Source of the DNA: Pannonibacter indicus
Lineage (GTDB): Bacteria > Pseudomonadota > Alphaproteobacteria > Rhizobiales > Stappiaceae
Direction: 5' to 3'
Length of the DNA: 64,000 nucleotides
Assembly (NCBI RefSeq): GCF_001418225.1
Contig: NZ_LIPT01000013.1
Location: 1 to 64,000, forward strand
Position 1 is the stretch's first letter. Every line of letters begins with the position of its first letter. Made by a program: the position numbers and the translations under genes. This document shows, piece after piece, positions 1 to 11,218 of the stretch. The notes below the pieces were generated by a model. The model worked only from the letters and a program-made list of their open reading frames with translations, ran no database searches and was not told the DNA's origin.

Positions 1-332
1 AGTCGGGGCGAAGACCGCCTACATCGCTCCCGGCAGTCCATGGGAGAACGGCTACATCGAGAGCTTCAACGCGCGCCTGCGCGACGAACTCCTCGACGGC
101 GAGATCTTCTACACGCTCAAAGAGGCCAGGATCATCGTGGAAAGCTGGCGTCGGCATTACAACACCGTGCGTCCGCATGGATCGCTCGGCTACAAGCCGC
201 CGGCGCCGGAGGTCTTCATCCCGGCATTCGCGCGGGCGGCCCTGCAACCCCAACCAGCAATGCCGCCCGCGCTGGCGCCACGACCATCATTGCACTAACA
301 ATCAAATTGGACCCGTCCGTGGGGGCCGATCA
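1..332 (+). mobile_element. Right end of an IS3-family insertion sequence (left part outside window)
   Basis: The transposase C-terminus at the window edge is followed by a short tail ending at position 332 with GGGGGCCGATCA. This fits an IS3-family right terminal inverted repeat, which begins TGATCGGCCCCC when read inward. Coding sequence of an unrelated gene (a KAP NTPase) starts immediately at 333, which fixes the junction. The left end and any target duplication lie outside the window, so completeness of the element cannot be judged. Confidence 0.75.
2..298 (+). CDS. IS3-family transposase OrfB, C-terminal fragment (5' end outside window)
   Basis: The reading frame open from base 2 encodes about 98 residues of an integrase-core (rve) DDE transposase. 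The final catalytic Glu lies in the segment [19 protein letters not shown], and the typical C-terminal [18 protein letters not shown] follows. The first two catalytic Asp residues are upstream of the window. The stop codon is TAA at 296-298. It resembles IS407/IS51-type IS3 elements common in Rhizobiales. It differs clearly from the other element in this window, so it is an independent insertion. Confidence 0.85.
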   Translation, partial: VGAKTAYIAPGSPWENGYIESFNARLRDELLDGEIFYTLKEARIIVESWRRHYNTVRPHGSLGYKPPAPEVFIPAFARAALQPQPAMPPALAPRPSLH

Positions 333-1046
333 GAACTTGACCGGTGCAAGCCGAGTTATGCTTTGCACATGATCGAAAGAATGAAACATTTCTTTCAGGT
401 GCCGAATGTTCATTTCGTTCTTGGGATTAAACTGGCGCAGTTGGAAAGCTCCATCCGCCATGCTTATGGTGCCGATGTTGATGCTACTGACTATCTTCAG
501 AAGTTCATCGGTCTCAGATTGCTAAATCCAACTAATCTGCCTGATCAAAGAATGTGCGTTGATGTGTACGCAGATTTGTTGGTTAGAGAAGTATCCTCCA
601 CGACTGATCGGGAGAGAGGGGGATTAGCTGAGTCGGCGGCGCGTGTAATTGTTCACGTAGCAAAGAGGAGGGGTAAAGGTCTTCGAACAATAGAGCGCGC
701 TTTTGCGGCTTTGAAAATTTCTATTTTCTTCGTTGACTCTAGATTTTTTAAGCATGGGCCTGCGCTAGGATGCCTTGTCATGATGAAAATATTGAATTCT
801 GAATTATTTTACAAAGCAAAAAATAACGACATTTCCTACTCGGAAATTTGCGATTTTCTTGGCGTTTCAGAGCGTGAAGATCAAGATAGGGAACTTGGAA
901 AAGACTTTTGGATGGCACTTTTAGATCCAAGGGGGGCTGCTCATTGGGAAAGATACAGCCGTAGTCTTTCAATGTTTGGATTTTGGGATAAAGAAGAAAT
1001 CATTCCTCATCTCGCTAGCAACGTCATTGATAACTTTAGTTCTTAG
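333..1046 (+). pseudogene. KAP-family P-loop NTPase, 3' remnant cut by an IS
   Basis: The frame resumes exactly at the IS boundary with ELDRCKPSYALHMIERMKHF, the Walker B neighbourhood of KAP-family P-loop NTPases, normally written DELDRC. The usual following block (FVLGIKLAQLESSIRHAYG) and the YLQKFIGLRL motif are present. About 237 residues remain, ending at a TAA (1044-1046). The Walker A half is absent from the window, so this copy cannot be a working ATPase unless the 5' part lies intact on the far side of the IS. Base composition is much more AT-rich than every neighbour (for example 720-850), which suggests horizontal origin. KAP proteins are membrane-associated NTPases; PifA, a phage-exclusion protein of plasmid F, is one known member. 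The role here is unknown. Confidence 0.7.
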
Positions 1047-1052
1047 CCTCCC

Positions 1053-2267
1053 TCACACCACCAGCACATCCACCTCCGCCCCGGCATCCAGCGCCTGTGC
1101 ATGCGGGGGGCGGAGGATGAGGGCGCCGGAGGCGGCGAGCAGCGAGAGCATGGAACTGTCCTGCCGGGTGAAGGGGGTGACGCTGCGGGTGCCGTCCGGG
1201 TGGGTGGTGAGGCTGGCGCGCAGGTAGTCCTGGCGCTGGTCGTTGGCCGGAACCGGGCCTGTCAGGGTGGCGGTGGTGCGCTTGCCCTTCATGGCGGCCT
1301 CAAGGCTTGTGCCGGTCATCACGGCCATGAGCGGGCGCAGGAACAGGAGGGCGCAGACGAGGCTGGAGACCGGGTTGCCGGGCAGGCCCAGAACCTTGGT
1401 GCGGCCAAGGTTGCCGGCCATCAGCGGCTTGCCGGGGCGCATGGCGATGCGCCAGAAATCCAGCTTCATGCCTTCCCCGCCCAGCACCGCCTGCACAAGG
1501 TCATGATCGCCGACGGAGGCCCCGCCGAGAGTGACGAGAATGTCGGCCTCTGCCGCCAGCCCCTCGCGCACGCGGGCGGCGATATCGGCGGGATCATCAC
1601 TGGCAAGGCCGAGGTCCAGCGGGAGGCCGCCGCAGTCTTCAACCAGCGCTGCAATGCCGCAATGGTTTGACGCGATGATCTGGTCCGGCCCCGGCGTGCC
1701 GCCCGGCAGCACCAGTTCGTCGCCCGTGGCGATGATGGCAACCTTCGGCTGGCGCCAGACCGGCAGGGCGGCGTGGTTCATGGCGGCAGCCAGCGCAAGG
1801 CTGCGGTAGTCGAGCTTCAGCCCTGCCTTCAAAAGCACATCGCCTTGCGCAAAGTCGAGCCCGGCAGGGCGGATGAACTGACCGGGACGAACCGGCTCCA
1901 GCGCGGTGAGGCGGTCCCCCTCGCGGGTGGCGTTTTCCTGAATGAGGATGGCATCCGCGCCTTCCGGCACCGGTGCGCCCGTGAAGATGCGCACGGCCTC
2001 GCCCGCGCCGACACGCCCGGAAAAGGCATGGCCCGCAGGAGCCTCGCCGATGACGGTGAGCACGGCACCGGCTGCGGCGCAATCGGCGGCGCGCAGGGCA
2101 TAGCCATCCATGGAGGAGGCGGGGAAAGGCGGCTGGGTGCGGGTGGCGGCAAGGTCAGCCGCCAGAATGCGGCCATTGGCCCGGGCCAGCGGCACGCTCT
2201 CAAGGCCCAGCGGCGCAACGCCGGTGAGAAGCTGCCGCAGCGCATCGTCAACCGGCATCAAGGCCAT
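1053..2267 (-). CDS. moeA: Molybdopterin molybdotransferase MoeA
   Basis: The gene encodes 404 residues. The enzyme inserts molybdate into adenylylated molybdopterin, the last general step of molybdenum cofactor synthesis. Family motifs are SMDGYA (about 51-56), GDELV (about 179-183), [13 protein letters not shown] (about 244-256) and LPGNPVS (about 294-300). The start at 2267 is chosen because AAAGGAG lies about nine bases upstream and the longer frame only reads back into moaC. The gene starts one base after the moaC stop, so the two are probably translated together. Its 3' end is 6 bp from the stop of the convergent KAP remnant, marking the edge of the accessory patch. Confidence 0.95.
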   Translation of the reverse strand: MALMPVDDALRQLLTGVAPLGLESVPLARANGRILAADLAATRTQPPFPASSMDGYALRAADCAAAGAVLTVIGEAPAGHAFSGRVGAGEAVRIFTGAPVPEGADAILIQENATREGDRLTALEPVRPGQFIRPAGLDFAQGDVLLKAGLKLDYRSLALAAAMNHAALPVWRQPKVAIIATGDELVLPGGTPGPDQIIASNHCGIAALVEDCGGLPLDLGLASDDPADIAARVREGLAAEADILVTLGGASVGDHDLVQAVLGGEGMKLDFWRIAMRPGKPLMAGNLGRTKVLGLPGNPVSSLVCALLFLRPLMAVMTGTSLEAAMKGKRTTATLTGPVPANDQRQDYLRASLTTHPDGTRSVTPFTRQDSSMLSLLAASGALILRPPHAQALDAGAEVDVLVV

Positions 2268-2268
2268 G

Positions 2269-2796
2269 TCAGGGCTCCTTTGGTGCGTTTTCCGGTCCGG
2301 CAACATAATGGCCGGAGCGGCCGCCGAGCTTTTCGGCAAGGTGGATGCGGCCGATTTCCATGCCCCGGTCCACGGCTTTGGCCATGTCATAAATGGTGAG
2401 GCAGGCGACCGAACAGGCGGTCATCGCTTCCATCTCCACCCCGGTCTGGCCGGTAACGGTGGCGGTGGCGCTGACTTTCAGGCCGGGCAGGGCGTGATCG
2501 GGCTCGATATCGACGCTGATCTTCGACAGAAGCAGCGGATGGCAGAGCGGGATCAGCTCATGGGTGCGCTTGGCGGCCATGATGCCGGCAATGCGGGCGG
2601 TGGCGATGACATCGCCCTTCTTCGCGTTGCCCGAAAGGATCAGCGCCAGCGTGTCCGCATGCATCTTCACCTCGCCGGTGACGGTGGCGCTGCGGCGGGT
2701 GACGGCCTTGTCCCCCACATCCACCATCGAGGCGTTGCCGGAGGCATCGAGATGCGTCAGGTGGTCCTGATCCCGATCGGGGCCGCCGCCAGTCAT
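2269..2796 (-). CDS. moaC: Cyclic pyranopterin monophosphate synthase MoaC
   Basis: The gene encodes 175 residues, slightly longer than the usual 160 because of an N-terminal extension. MoaC turns the MoaA product into cyclic pyranopterin monophosphate in molybdenum cofactor synthesis. It carries [10 protein letters not shown] (about 81-90) and the catalytic-region motif [13 protein letters not shown] (about 138-150), with the conserved Asp and Lys. It sits between trpC (3-base gap) and moeA (1-base gap), so all are on one transcript. This trp-moa coupling is common in Rhizobiales. Confidence 0.96.
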   Translation of the reverse strand: MTGGGPDRDQDHLTHLDASGNASMVDVGDKAVTRRSATVTGEVKMHADTLALILSGNAKKGDVIATARIAGIMAAKRTHELIPLCHPLLLSKISVDIEPDHALPGLKVSATATVTGQTGVEMEAMTACSVACLTIYDMAKAVDRGMEIGRIHLAEKLGGRSGHYVAGPENAPKEP

Positions 2797-2799
2797 GGC

Positions 2800-3600
2800 T
2801 CAGGCTCCGTTGCGGGAGAGCAGGGCGCGGGTGGCGCTTTCCACATCGGCCTGCCGCATCAGGCTTTCACCGATGAGGAAGGTGGAGATGTTGCAGGCCT
2901 CCATGCGGGCCAGATCCGCCGGTGTGAAAAGGCCCGACTCGCCGACGATGATACGCTCCGCCGGGACCATCGGCGCCAGCCGCTCGCTCGTCGTCAGGGA
3001 CACGTCAAAGGTCTTGAGATTGCGGTTGTTGATGCCGAGCAGCGGCGAGGCGAGTTTCAGTGCCCGCTCCAGCTCCGCCTCGTCATGCACCTCCAGCAGC
3101 ACATCCATGCCAAGGCCGAAGGCGGCGTCCTCCAGATCCTTCGCCAGTGCATCATCAACGGCGGCGAGGATGATCAGGATGCAATCCGCACCCCAGGCGC
3201 GGGCCTCCGCCACCTGATAGGTATCGTAGAGAAAATCCTTGCGCAGGGCAGGCAGGCTGACGGCGCCACGCGCGGCGGTCAGAAACTCCGGATTGCCCTG
3301 AAACGAAGGTGTATCGGTGAGCACGGACAGGCAGGCCGCACCGCCTGCCTCATAGGCGCGGGCGAGGGCTGGCGGGTCGAAATCGGCGCGGATCAGCCCC
3401 TTGGACGGGCTCGCCTTCTTGATCTCGGCAATCAGCGCATAGTCCCCGGCGGCGTGCTTGGCGCGGATGGCCCGTTCGAAACCGCGCGGTGCCTCAACGG
3501 ATTTTGCCGCTTCCAGCAGGCTGGCAAGCGTGCGTTCAGCCTTTGCAGCAGCGATTTCCTCGCGCTTGTAGGCCTCGATGCGGGTGAGAATGTCTGTCAT
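2800..3600 (-). CDS. trpC: Indole-3-glycerol phosphate synthase TrpC
   Basis: The gene encodes 266 residues of a TIM-barrel enzyme that closes the indole ring of carboxyphenylamino-deoxyribulose phosphate in tryptophan synthesis. Diagnostic blocks are [13 protein letters not shown] (about 56-68), [11 protein letters not shown] (about 118-128), [10 protein letters not shown] (about 189-198) and VGESGL (about 220-225). The length is normal for the family, with no fused TrpF. It follows trpD with a 3-base gap. Confidence 0.97.
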   Translation of the reverse strand: MTDILTRIEAYKREEIAAAKAERTLASLLEAAKSVEAPRGFERAIRAKHAAGDYALIAEIKKASPSKGLIRADFDPPALARAYEAGGAACLSVLTDTPSFQGNPEFLTAARGAVSLPALRKDFLYDTYQVAEARAWGADCILIILAAVDDALAKDLEDAAFGLGMDVLLEVHDEAELERALKLASPLLGINNRNLKTFDVSLTTSERLAPMVPAERIIVGESGLFTPADLARMEACNISTFLIGESLMRQADVESATRALLSRNGA

Positions 3601-3603
3601 GGC

Positions 3604-4617
3604 TTATCCGTTCGAAACTGCCACCAGCCGTTCCAGCCGGTCGAGGGCATCGCCCGTGTCGATGGAGCGGGCGGCCTGCGCCACCCCGTCCTTGAGGTCT
3701 GCCGCCTTGCCCGCAACGATCAGCGAGGCGGCGGCGTTGAACAGCACCACGTCCCGGTAGGCGTTCTTCGCGCCGGAGAGCACGGCGCGCAGGGCGGCGG
3801 CGTTTTCTTCCGGCGTGCCGCCTTTCAGATCCTCGAAGCGGGCGCGGGGCAGGCCTGCGTCTTCCGGGGTGATCTCGAAGCTGCGGATGATGCCGTTCTT
3901 CAGTTCGGCCACCTTGGTCGGGCCGGTCGTGGTGATCTCGTCCATGCCATCGCTGCCATGGACGATCCAGACGGCTTCCGAGCCAAGGTTCTTCAGCACC
4001 TGTGCAATCGGCTCCACCCAGCGGCCATCGAAGACGCCGGTCATCTGGCGCTTGACGCGGGCCGGGCTCGACAGGGGGCCGAGCAGGTTGAAGATGGTGC
4101 GGGTGCCCAGTTCCATACGGGTCGGGCCGACATGCTTCATCGCCGCATGATGGAGCGGCGCGAACATGAAGCCGATGCCGGCTTTATCGACGCAGGCGGC
4201 AATCTTGTCCGGGCCGATGTCGATGTTGACGCCGAGCTGCGCCAGGGCTTCGGAAGAGCCGGACTTGGACGACAGCGAGCGGTTGCCATGCTTGGCAACG
4301 GGCACGCCGCAGCCGGCGACAACCAGCGCGGCGCAGGTGGAAATGTTGTAGGAGCCGCTGGCGTCACCGCCGGTGCCGACGATATCGATGGCATCGCCCT
4401 GAACTTCGACCGGCAGCATGCGCGCACGCATGGAGGCGACGGCGCCGGTCACTTCATCGACGCTCTCGCCGCGCATGCGCAGCGCCATCAGGAAGCCGCC
4501 GAGCTGGGAAGGCGTTGCCGCGCCGGACAGGATCACGTCAAAAGCCGCGCGCGCTTCCTCGAAATCCAGAGATGCGCCTTCAGCCACCTTGGCGATAAAG
4601 GGTTTGAGCCCGCTCAT
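3604..4617 (-). CDS. trpD: Anthranilate phosphoribosyltransferase TrpD
   Basis: The gene encodes 337 residues. The enzyme transfers phosphoribose from PRPP to anthranilate in tryptophan synthesis. It has the PRPP-binding GTGGD motif (about 80-84), the [17 protein letters not shown] block (from about 109) and a [12 protein letters not shown] segment. It is a stand-alone enzyme with no fused TrpG amidotransferase domain. It is the first gene of the trpD-trpC-moaC-moeA run and lies downstream of ppiD on the same strand, with a hairpin in the gap. Confidence 0.97.
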   Translation of the reverse strand: MSGLKPFIAKVAEGASLDFEEARAAFDVILSGAATPSQLGGFLMALRMRGESVDEVTGAVASMRARMLPVEVQGDAIDIVGTGGDASGSYNISTCAALVVAGCGVPVAKHGNRSLSSKSGSSEALAQLGVNIDIGPDKIAACVDKAGIGFMFAPLHHAAMKHVGPTRMELGTRTIFNLLGPLSSPARVKRQMTGVFDGRWVEPIAQVLKNLGSEAVWIVHGSDGMDEITTTGPTKVAELKNGIIRSFEITPEDAGLPRARFEDLKGGTPEENAAALRAVLSGAKNAYRDVVLFNAAASLIVAGKAADLKDGVAQAARSIDTGDALDRLERLVAVSNG

Positions 4618-4679
4618 GCCTGTCCCTCTTCCCGTTTTCCACGCGGCCTGCGTTAAGGTTTGCCGCAGTCCGGCTTGTG

Positions 4680-4708
4680 ACTGCCCCGGCAGACCCGGCC
4701 GGGGCAGT
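4680..4708 (-). terminator. GC-rich hairpin between ppiD and trpD
   Basis: An 11-bp perfect stem (ACTGCCCCGGC at 4680-4690 with its complement at 4698-4708) has a 7-base loop. It lies 14 bp past the ppiD stop. The short T-rich run (GTTCTTT) is on the plus side, not on the side that would end ppiD transcription. It may therefore act only as a weak terminator or as a 3' stabilising hairpin. Confidence 0.45.
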
Positions 4709-4722
4709 GTTCTTTCATGCCG

Positions 4723-6618
4723 TCAGTTCTGCGCAGAGGTGCCGATCACCATCTGCAGCGCCTGCTGGTTGATCTGGACGCCCTTGTCCGCCTCGACCTT
4801 GTTGATCACAAGATTGAGGAGCGAGGCGGAGAGCTGTTCGTTGATCTGGGTGTCGATCTGCTTGATGCTCTCTTCCTCGCGGAAGAAGGCGGGGGCAGAG
4901 ACGCTGTCGACCACCATCACCAGACGGCCGCTGTCCGCGCCCATGGTGTCCAGAACGGTGCCGGAGGGGCCGCTGAAGGCTTCCTCGACGGCTTCCTGCG
5001 GCAGGCCGGCCGGCTGGCCGTTGCGCTTGAAGCTGCCGGAGGTCTGCACCGCAAGGCCAGCGGTTTCCGCCACAGCTTCCAGCGTTTCGCCGCCGCGCAC
5101 CCGGGCCGCCATGCTTGCCGAAAGATCCAGCAGCTTCTGATCACGCTCCTTCGCCGTCCAGGCCTGGACAACGGCATCACGCACTTCGGACAGCTCGCGG
5201 TCGCGTGGGGGCGTGACCTTGGTCACCTCGAACCAGACAAAACCGCGCTGGCCCAGCGGCAGCGGGTTGTTTTCGATACCAACGTCGCTCTCGAAGGCCT
5301 CGCGCAGCAGGCCGTCAGCCTCAGGCAGCGTGACCGGCTGACCGGCCTCGTCGCGGCCATTGCTGTCCACGGCCGGGATTTCGGTGGTGGTCAGCGAGAA
5401 GCGTCCTGCGACTTCGGCAAGGGTGGCACCGCCTGCGCGGGCGTCCTCGATTTCGTCATGCAGGTCCTGCACGTCCTGTTCGGCCTTCTGCAGGGCGATT
5501 TCCTGCTTCAGCTCCGCCTTGACCTCGTCGAAGGGGCGCACGGCTTCCGGCTGGATCCCGGCGACTTCCAGAATGACGGTGGTGAACCGGCCCTGCACGG
5601 CACCGCTGACACCGCCCTCAGGCAGAGCGAAGGCGGCTTCCGCAATGGCCGGATCCAGGAACTTGTCCTTCGCCATCAGGCCAAGGTCGACGTCGCTGTC
5701 CTTGAGGCCGCGCTCTTCCATCAGCTGGGCAAAGGTCTTGGCCCCGGAGGCAAGCTCGGCGGCAGCTGCTTCGGCTGCAGCCGAATCGGGGAAGGGCATC
5801 TGGCGCACGCGGCGCAGCTCATCCGTCCGGTAGCGGTTGCCGGAGCGGTCATAAGCCTGTTTTGCTTCTGCGTCCGTCACCTCATCCGGCTTGGCCAGCG
5901 TCTGCGGCAGCAGCTGCAGAACGGACAGGCTGCGGTACTCCGGAGCGCGGAAATCTTCCTTGCGCGTCTCGTAGAAGCTCTCAAGATCCGCGTCCGGCGG
6001 GGCGGCGATTTCACCGGCAGCCGAGGGCGGCACGGCGATATAGCGCACGGTGCGGGTTTCATTTTCGAAAATGTTGAAGGCTCTCAGCATCGCTTCCGGC
6101 GTCTTCAGATTGTCCGTCAGGGCGCCTGCGATCTGCTGGCGGCCGGACAGGAGGCGCTGCTCGCGCACGAAGTCATCTTCGGAAATGCCGTTGGCGCGCA
6201 GCAGCTGCACCAGGCTGTTGCGGTCATAGCCGCCGCCCGGACGCTGGAACGCCGGGTTTTCCTGGATCATCCGGCGCAGGCCGTCATCGGAAATGCCGAG
6301 TTTCATGTCTGCGGCCATGTCATTCATGGCAGCTTCGGCAATCATCCGGGCAAGCACCTGCTGCGGAATGCCGAACATGGCGCCTTCCGTGGTGGACAGC
6401 GGACGGCCGACCTGGCGGCTCACGGCATTCAGTTCACGCCGGTAGGCGAGATCGAAGTCGGCCACGGAAATTTCCGTATCACCCACCTTGGCCACGACAT
6501 TGCTGCCGAAGTTGCGGAAAATGTCGGCGATACCCCAGACGGCAAAGCTCAGGATGAGCAGGGCGATGAAGATCTTGGCAACCCAGGTGCCGGCGCCCTT
6601 GCGCAGCGCGTCGAGCAT
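4723..6618 (-). CDS. ppiD: PpiD-type periplasmic peptidyl-prolyl isomerase/chaperone with SurA N-terminal domain
   Basis: The gene encodes 631 residues, matching PpiD. One N-terminal membrane anchor (about residues 15-36, WVAKIFIALLILSFAVWGIA) leaves the rest in the periplasm. The VAKVGDTEISVADFDLAYRR start of a SurA-N domain follows. A parvulin-like region lies in the middle (about 240-360) and a long C-terminal chaperone part ends the protein. It helps fold newly exported outer-membrane and periplasmic proteins. It is divergent from tpiA, with 257 bp between the starts. The parvulin core is diverged, so real isomerase activity is uncertain, as in other PpiD proteins. Confidence 0.9.
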   Translation of the reverse strand: MLDALRKGAGTWVAKIFIALLILSFAVWGIADIFRNFGSNVVAKVGDTEISVADFDLAYRRELNAVSRQVGRPLSTTEGAMFGIPQQVLARMIAEAAMNDMAADMKLGISDDGLRRMIQENPAFQRPGGGYDRNSLVQLLRANGISEDDFVREQRLLSGRQQIAGALTDNLKTPEAMLRAFNIFENETRTVRYIAVPPSAAGEIAAPPDADLESFYETRKEDFRAPEYRSLSVLQLLPQTLAKPDEVTDAEAKQAYDRSGNRYRTDELRRVRQMPFPDSAAAEAAAAELASGAKTFAQLMEERGLKDSDVDLGLMAKDKFLDPAIAEAAFALPEGGVSGAVQGRFTTVILEVAGIQPEAVRPFDEVKAELKQEIALQKAEQDVQDLHDEIEDARAGGATLAEVAGRFSLTTTEIPAVDSNGRDEAGQPVTLPEADGLLREAFESDVGIENNPLPLGQRGFVWFEVTKVTPPRDRELSEVRDAVVQAWTAKERDQKLLDLSASMAARVRGGETLEAVAETAGLAVQTSGSFKRNGQPAGLPQEAVEEAFSGPSGTVLDTMGADSGRLVMVVDSVSAPAFFREEESIKQIDTQINEQLSASLLNLVINKVEADKGVQINQQALQMVIGTSAQN

Positions 6619-6875
6619 GATGTCTCCCGTAATTCCATAGGCTCATGTCCGGAGCGAAAGGTCCCGGAGTGGTGGTTCTGAATAGCGGCTCAAGGGGCGG
6701 CGGACAATAGCCGGAAACTGGCAGATGTGCGCAGACAGGCAGAAATGCGCAGGAAGGGCGGGAAAGATGCGATGACACTTGCACTTTGGGCCGCCGCTGG
6801 GTAGCGAAGTGGCCAACAGGAACCATGCAGCTGTCCCGCCAGCCCGTGCGCCGGACAGTCCTTGAGGAGACCGCC

Positions 6876-7640
6876 ATGAGCTACGCCACCGCAATCCGCC
6901 CGCTTGTCGCCGGAAACTGGAAGATGAACGGCCTTGCCGCAGCTTCTGCCGAGTTCGAGGCGCTGGGACAGGGGCTAGAGGCAGCGCTGGCGTCCAAGCT
7001 GGATGTGATGATCTGCCCGCCCGCAACACTGATTGCGGTTCTCGCCAGGTCTGCCGCTGCATCGAAGGTGGCGCTTGGCGGGCAGGACTGCCATGCCAAG
7101 GCTTCGGGTCCCCACACGGGCGACATTTCGGCCGAAATGCTCAAGGATGCAGGTGCAAGCGCCGTTCTCGCGGGGCATTCCGAACGCCGCACCGATCACG
7201 GCGAGAGCGATGCCGTGGTGAAGGCCAAGGCGGAAGCGGCCTGGCGCGCAGGCCTCACGGCCATCATCTGCGTTGGCGAAACCGAAGCCGAGCGCAAGGG
7301 CGGCAAGACGCTGGAGGTGGTCGGCACGCAGCTTGCCGGGTCGGTTCCTGAGGGGGCAACGGCGGCCAATACGGTGATTGCCTATGAGCCTGTCTGGGCC
7401 ATCGGCACCGGCCTGACGCCGACCGCCGCCGACGTCGCCGAAGTGCATGCCGCCATCCGCAGCGCATTGGAAGCCCGCTTCGGCGCGGAAGGCGCTGCGA
7501 TGCGCCTGCTTTACGGCGGTTCGGTGAAGCCCTCGAACGCAGCAGAACTGATGGCCGTGCCGCATGTCAACGGCGCCCTCGTGGGCGGCGCCAGCCTCAA
7601 GGCCGCCGAATTCCTCGGCATCATTTCGGCCTATGCCTGA
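6876..7640 (+). CDS. tpiA: Triose-phosphate isomerase
   Basis: The gene encodes 254 residues. The enzyme interconverts dihydroxyacetone phosphate and glyceraldehyde 3-phosphate. The active-site set is complete: VAGNWKMNG with Asn and Lys near residues 11-13, the catalytic His in GHSERR (about 101), Glu in [11 protein letters not shown] (about 170), and the phosphate-binding LYGGSVKP block. The ATG at 6876 is chosen because GAGGAGA lies just upstream and the preceding in-frame residues are not TIM-like. The adjoining secG and pyrG on the same strand follow the conserved alphaproteobacterial order. Confidence 0.97.
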   Translation: MSYATAIRPLVAGNWKMNGLAAASAEFEALGQGLEAALASKLDVMICPPATLIAVLARSAAASKVALGGQDCHAKASGPHTGDISAEMLKDAGASAVLAGHSERRTDHGESDAVVKAKAEAAWRAGLTAIICVGETEAERKGGKTLEVVGTQLAGSVPEGATAANTVIAYEPVWAIGTGLTPTAADVAEVHAAIRSALEARFGAEGAAMRLLYGGSVKPSNAAELMAVPHVNGALVGGASLKAAEFLGIISAYA

Positions 7641-7643
7641 TGC

Positions 7644-7675
7644 GGGGCCGGGCCGGGCACTGGCCGTCCGGCCCC
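7644..7675 (+). terminator. Hairpin after tpiA
   Basis: GGGGCCGG at 7644-7651 pairs with CCGGCCCC at 7668-7675 across a 16-base loop, starting 4 bp after the tpiA stop. No T-run follows, so this is at best an imperfect intrinsic terminator. Confidence 0.35.
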
Positions 7676-7865
7676 TGATGCTTATATAACTGTTGCAGAG
7701 TGCTGCGCCGCAGAAGGGGCACCTTCACAGCGCAGGTTCCGGTGGATTGCGGAGTGTGAGACGCCTTTTGTCACAAAGGATGCCAATCTTCCGGCCTTCA
7801 AGGGTGGAAACTCCGGCAAGGCTGGTGTAGAAGGCCGCCAAACTGAAACGGATGATCGGTCCAAA

Positions 7866-8270
7866 ATGGAAACGGTAGTTATCGTCATTCACCTGATGGT
7901 CGTGCTGGCCCTGGTGCTTGTCGTCCTCCTGCAGCGCTCCGAAGGCGGCGCTCTTGGCATCGGCGGCGGAGGCGGCGGCTTCATGTCGAGCCGCGGCACA
8001 GCCAATGTGCTGACCCGCGCCACGGCAATTCTCGCCGTCATGTTCTTTGCCACGTCACTGGGCCTCAGCATCATCGCCCGCATGGACAGTGGTCCCGGCT
8101 CCATTCTGGACGGCAGTACGGTTGTTCCGGGTGCCGCACAGCCGGCTGACGGCTCCGCGCCCTCGACGGGGACCGGTGTTCTGGATGTGTTGAGGCAGCA
8201 GTCCCAGCCCCAGGCGCCCGCAACGGCTCCGGCTCAGCCTTCCGGCCCCCAGGTTCCGGCAGCGCAGTAA
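7866..8270 (+). CDS. secG: Preprotein translocase subunit SecG
   Basis: The gene encodes 134 residues. SecG is the small accessory subunit of the SecYEG inner-membrane channel. Two membrane segments are visible (about residues 3-22 and 57-76) around the typical LQRSEGGALG and Gly-rich GGGGGGFMSSRG loop. The C-terminal tail is long and rich in Ala, Pro and Gln, as often seen in alphaproteobacterial SecG. It lies between tpiA and pyrG, the usual order in Rhizobiales. The start at 7866 puts the first membrane helix at the N-terminus. Confidence 0.95.
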   Translation: METVVIVIHLMVVLALVLVVLLQRSEGGALGIGGGGGGFMSSRGTANVLTRATAILAVMFFATSLGLSIIARMDSGPGSILDGSTVVPGAAQPADGSAPSTGTGVLDVLRQQSQPQAPATAPAQPSGPQVPAAQ

Positions 8271-8336
8271 GCGCCGCAGGCTTGCAGGTTGCGGCGGGGC
8301 AGCCAGCACCGCGGCAGGGCCATATCCGGCGGATAG

Positions 8337-10079
<1,743 letters not shown>

Positions 10080-10126
10080 CGGCCATACGCATACAGTAGA
10101 GCCGGGCAGGGCAGGGAGTGAGGGGC

Positions 10127-10957
10127 ATGGCGGCAAAGGCGCGCGGACTGGATCACGTGGTGATCGCGGTCCGGGATCTCGACCGTGCAGCGGAGGCCTT
10201 CGAGGCGCTCGGCTTCACGCTGACGCCCCGCGCCCGCCACCCCTGGGGCACGGAAAACCGTCTGGTGCAGCTGGACGGTGCTTTCCTTGAACTTCTGACG
10301 GTTCCGTCCAGTGCCGCCATTGTCCCGGCCACGGGAACGGCCTTCTCGTTTGGCCGTTTCAATCAGGATTTCCTGGAAAAGCGGGAAGGGGCCTCCATGC
10401 TGGTGCTGGACAGCACCAGTGCGGCGGATGACCGTGCGGCTTTTGCTGCAGCCGGACTTCCCGTGTTCGATCCCTTCTCCTTTGGCCGGGAAGCCACTGC
10501 ACCTGATGGCACGGTGCGCAAGGTCGGGTTTGACCTGACCTTCACCCGCGATGCAGATGCGCCGGAGACCGGATTCTTCACCTGCCACAACCTTCATCCG
10601 GAAAACTTCTGGAAGCCGGAGTTCCAGCGCCATGCCAATGGCGCAACTGCCTTGGCCGAAGTGATTCTGGTGGCCCGGGATCCGGCAGATCACCACATCT
10701 TCCTCGAAGGCTTCACCGGTGTGCGGGAACTCAGGGCCACCAGCCTTGGCATCGAGTGTCAGACGGCCCGCGGCAAGATCTCGATCCTGTCGCCTGTCGC
10801 CTACCGCCATCTCTTCGGCGATGCGGCGGCCAATACGCTGCCGGGCGGACTGCCCTGCATTGCGGCCCTTCGGGTGACGGGGGCAAGTGTCGCCACACGG
10901 TCGGTCATTCCTGCTGGAAGCCTCTGCGGTGTGACGCTGGTGATCGAGCCTGCCTGA
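10127..10957 (+). CDS. VOC-superfamily (glyoxalase-like) protein
   Basis: The gene encodes 276 residues. It begins RGLDHVVIAVRDLDRAAEAFEALGFTLTPRARHPWGTEN, a glyoxalase_3/VOC fold start with a possible metal-binding His in LDHVV. A second, weaker VOC-like half begins around ALAEVILVARDPADH. The substrate is unknown. VOC proteins include dioxygenases, isomerases and resistance proteins, and nothing here picks one. The ATG at 10127 is chosen; an in-frame GTG at 10118 is the alternative. It stands alone after pyrG, with the tRNA-Lys downstream. Confidence 0.8.
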   Translation: MAAKARGLDHVVIAVRDLDRAAEAFEALGFTLTPRARHPWGTENRLVQLDGAFLELLTVPSSAAIVPATGTAFSFGRFNQDFLEKREGASMLVLDSTSAADDRAAFAAAGLPVFDPFSFGREATAPDGTVRKVGFDLTFTRDADAPETGFFTCHNLHPENFWKPEFQRHANGATALAEVILVARDPADHHIFLEGFTGVRELRATSLGIECQTARGKISILSPVAYRHLFGDAAANTLPGGLPCIAALRVTGASVATRSVIPAGSLCGVTLVIEPA

Positions 10958-11114
10958 CGCGGGATGTGTCAGGCCGGCCGGATTGTCTTCACCGGATGTT
11001 GACAGCTTCGTGGATAGTCTCAGAAAGTGTTTTTTCCGGGTTGCGCCAAGCCGCCTTCCGGCATAAACACACCGCCAGCAGACGGGCGCTCCGGCGCATC
11101 TGTTTCCCTTGCGG

Positions 11115-11190
11115 GAGCGAGTAGCTCAGTTGGTAGAGCAACTGACTTTTAATCAGTTGGTCCAGGGTTCGAGTCCCTGCTCGCTCACCA
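11115..11190 (+). tRNA. tRNA-Lys (anticodon TTT)
   Basis: This is a 76-nt cloverleaf. The acceptor stem GAGCGAG/CTCGCTC is fully paired, the D-arm is AGCTCAGTTGGTAGAGC, and the anticodon loop is CTTTTAA with TTT at the centre, on an ACTGA/TCAGT stem. The T-arm contains GGTTCGAGTCC. The 3' CCA is encoded in the DNA. The IS at 11201 sits only 10 bp after it, in the pyrimidine tract that presumably served as its terminator. Confidence 0.97.
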
Positions 11191-11218
11191 CTTCTCCTTT
11201 TGACGTTGCCCCCAACCT

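Noticed and set aside
177-332. N-terminal extension of the KAP frame into the IS
   Set aside because: The frame is open by chance across the IS tail and encodes unrelated Arg/Ser-rich residues. KAP similarity begins exactly at 333.
2110-4656. Long open frame on the plus strand through moaC, trpC and trpD
   Set aside because: It is an antisense shadow of GC-rich genes. The product is rich in Gly, Arg, His and Ala with no family character, while the minus-strand genes are unambiguous.
10999-11004. TTGACA as a promoter for tRNA-Lys
   Set aside because: No acceptable -10 box is found 16-18 bases downstream, and the distance to the tRNA is more than 110 bp.
11115-11200. tRNA-Lys as an integration site for a genomic island
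   Set aside because: No integrase gene and no repeated tRNA 3' end was seen nearby. The IS explains the insertion. A distant second att site outside the window cannot be excluded.
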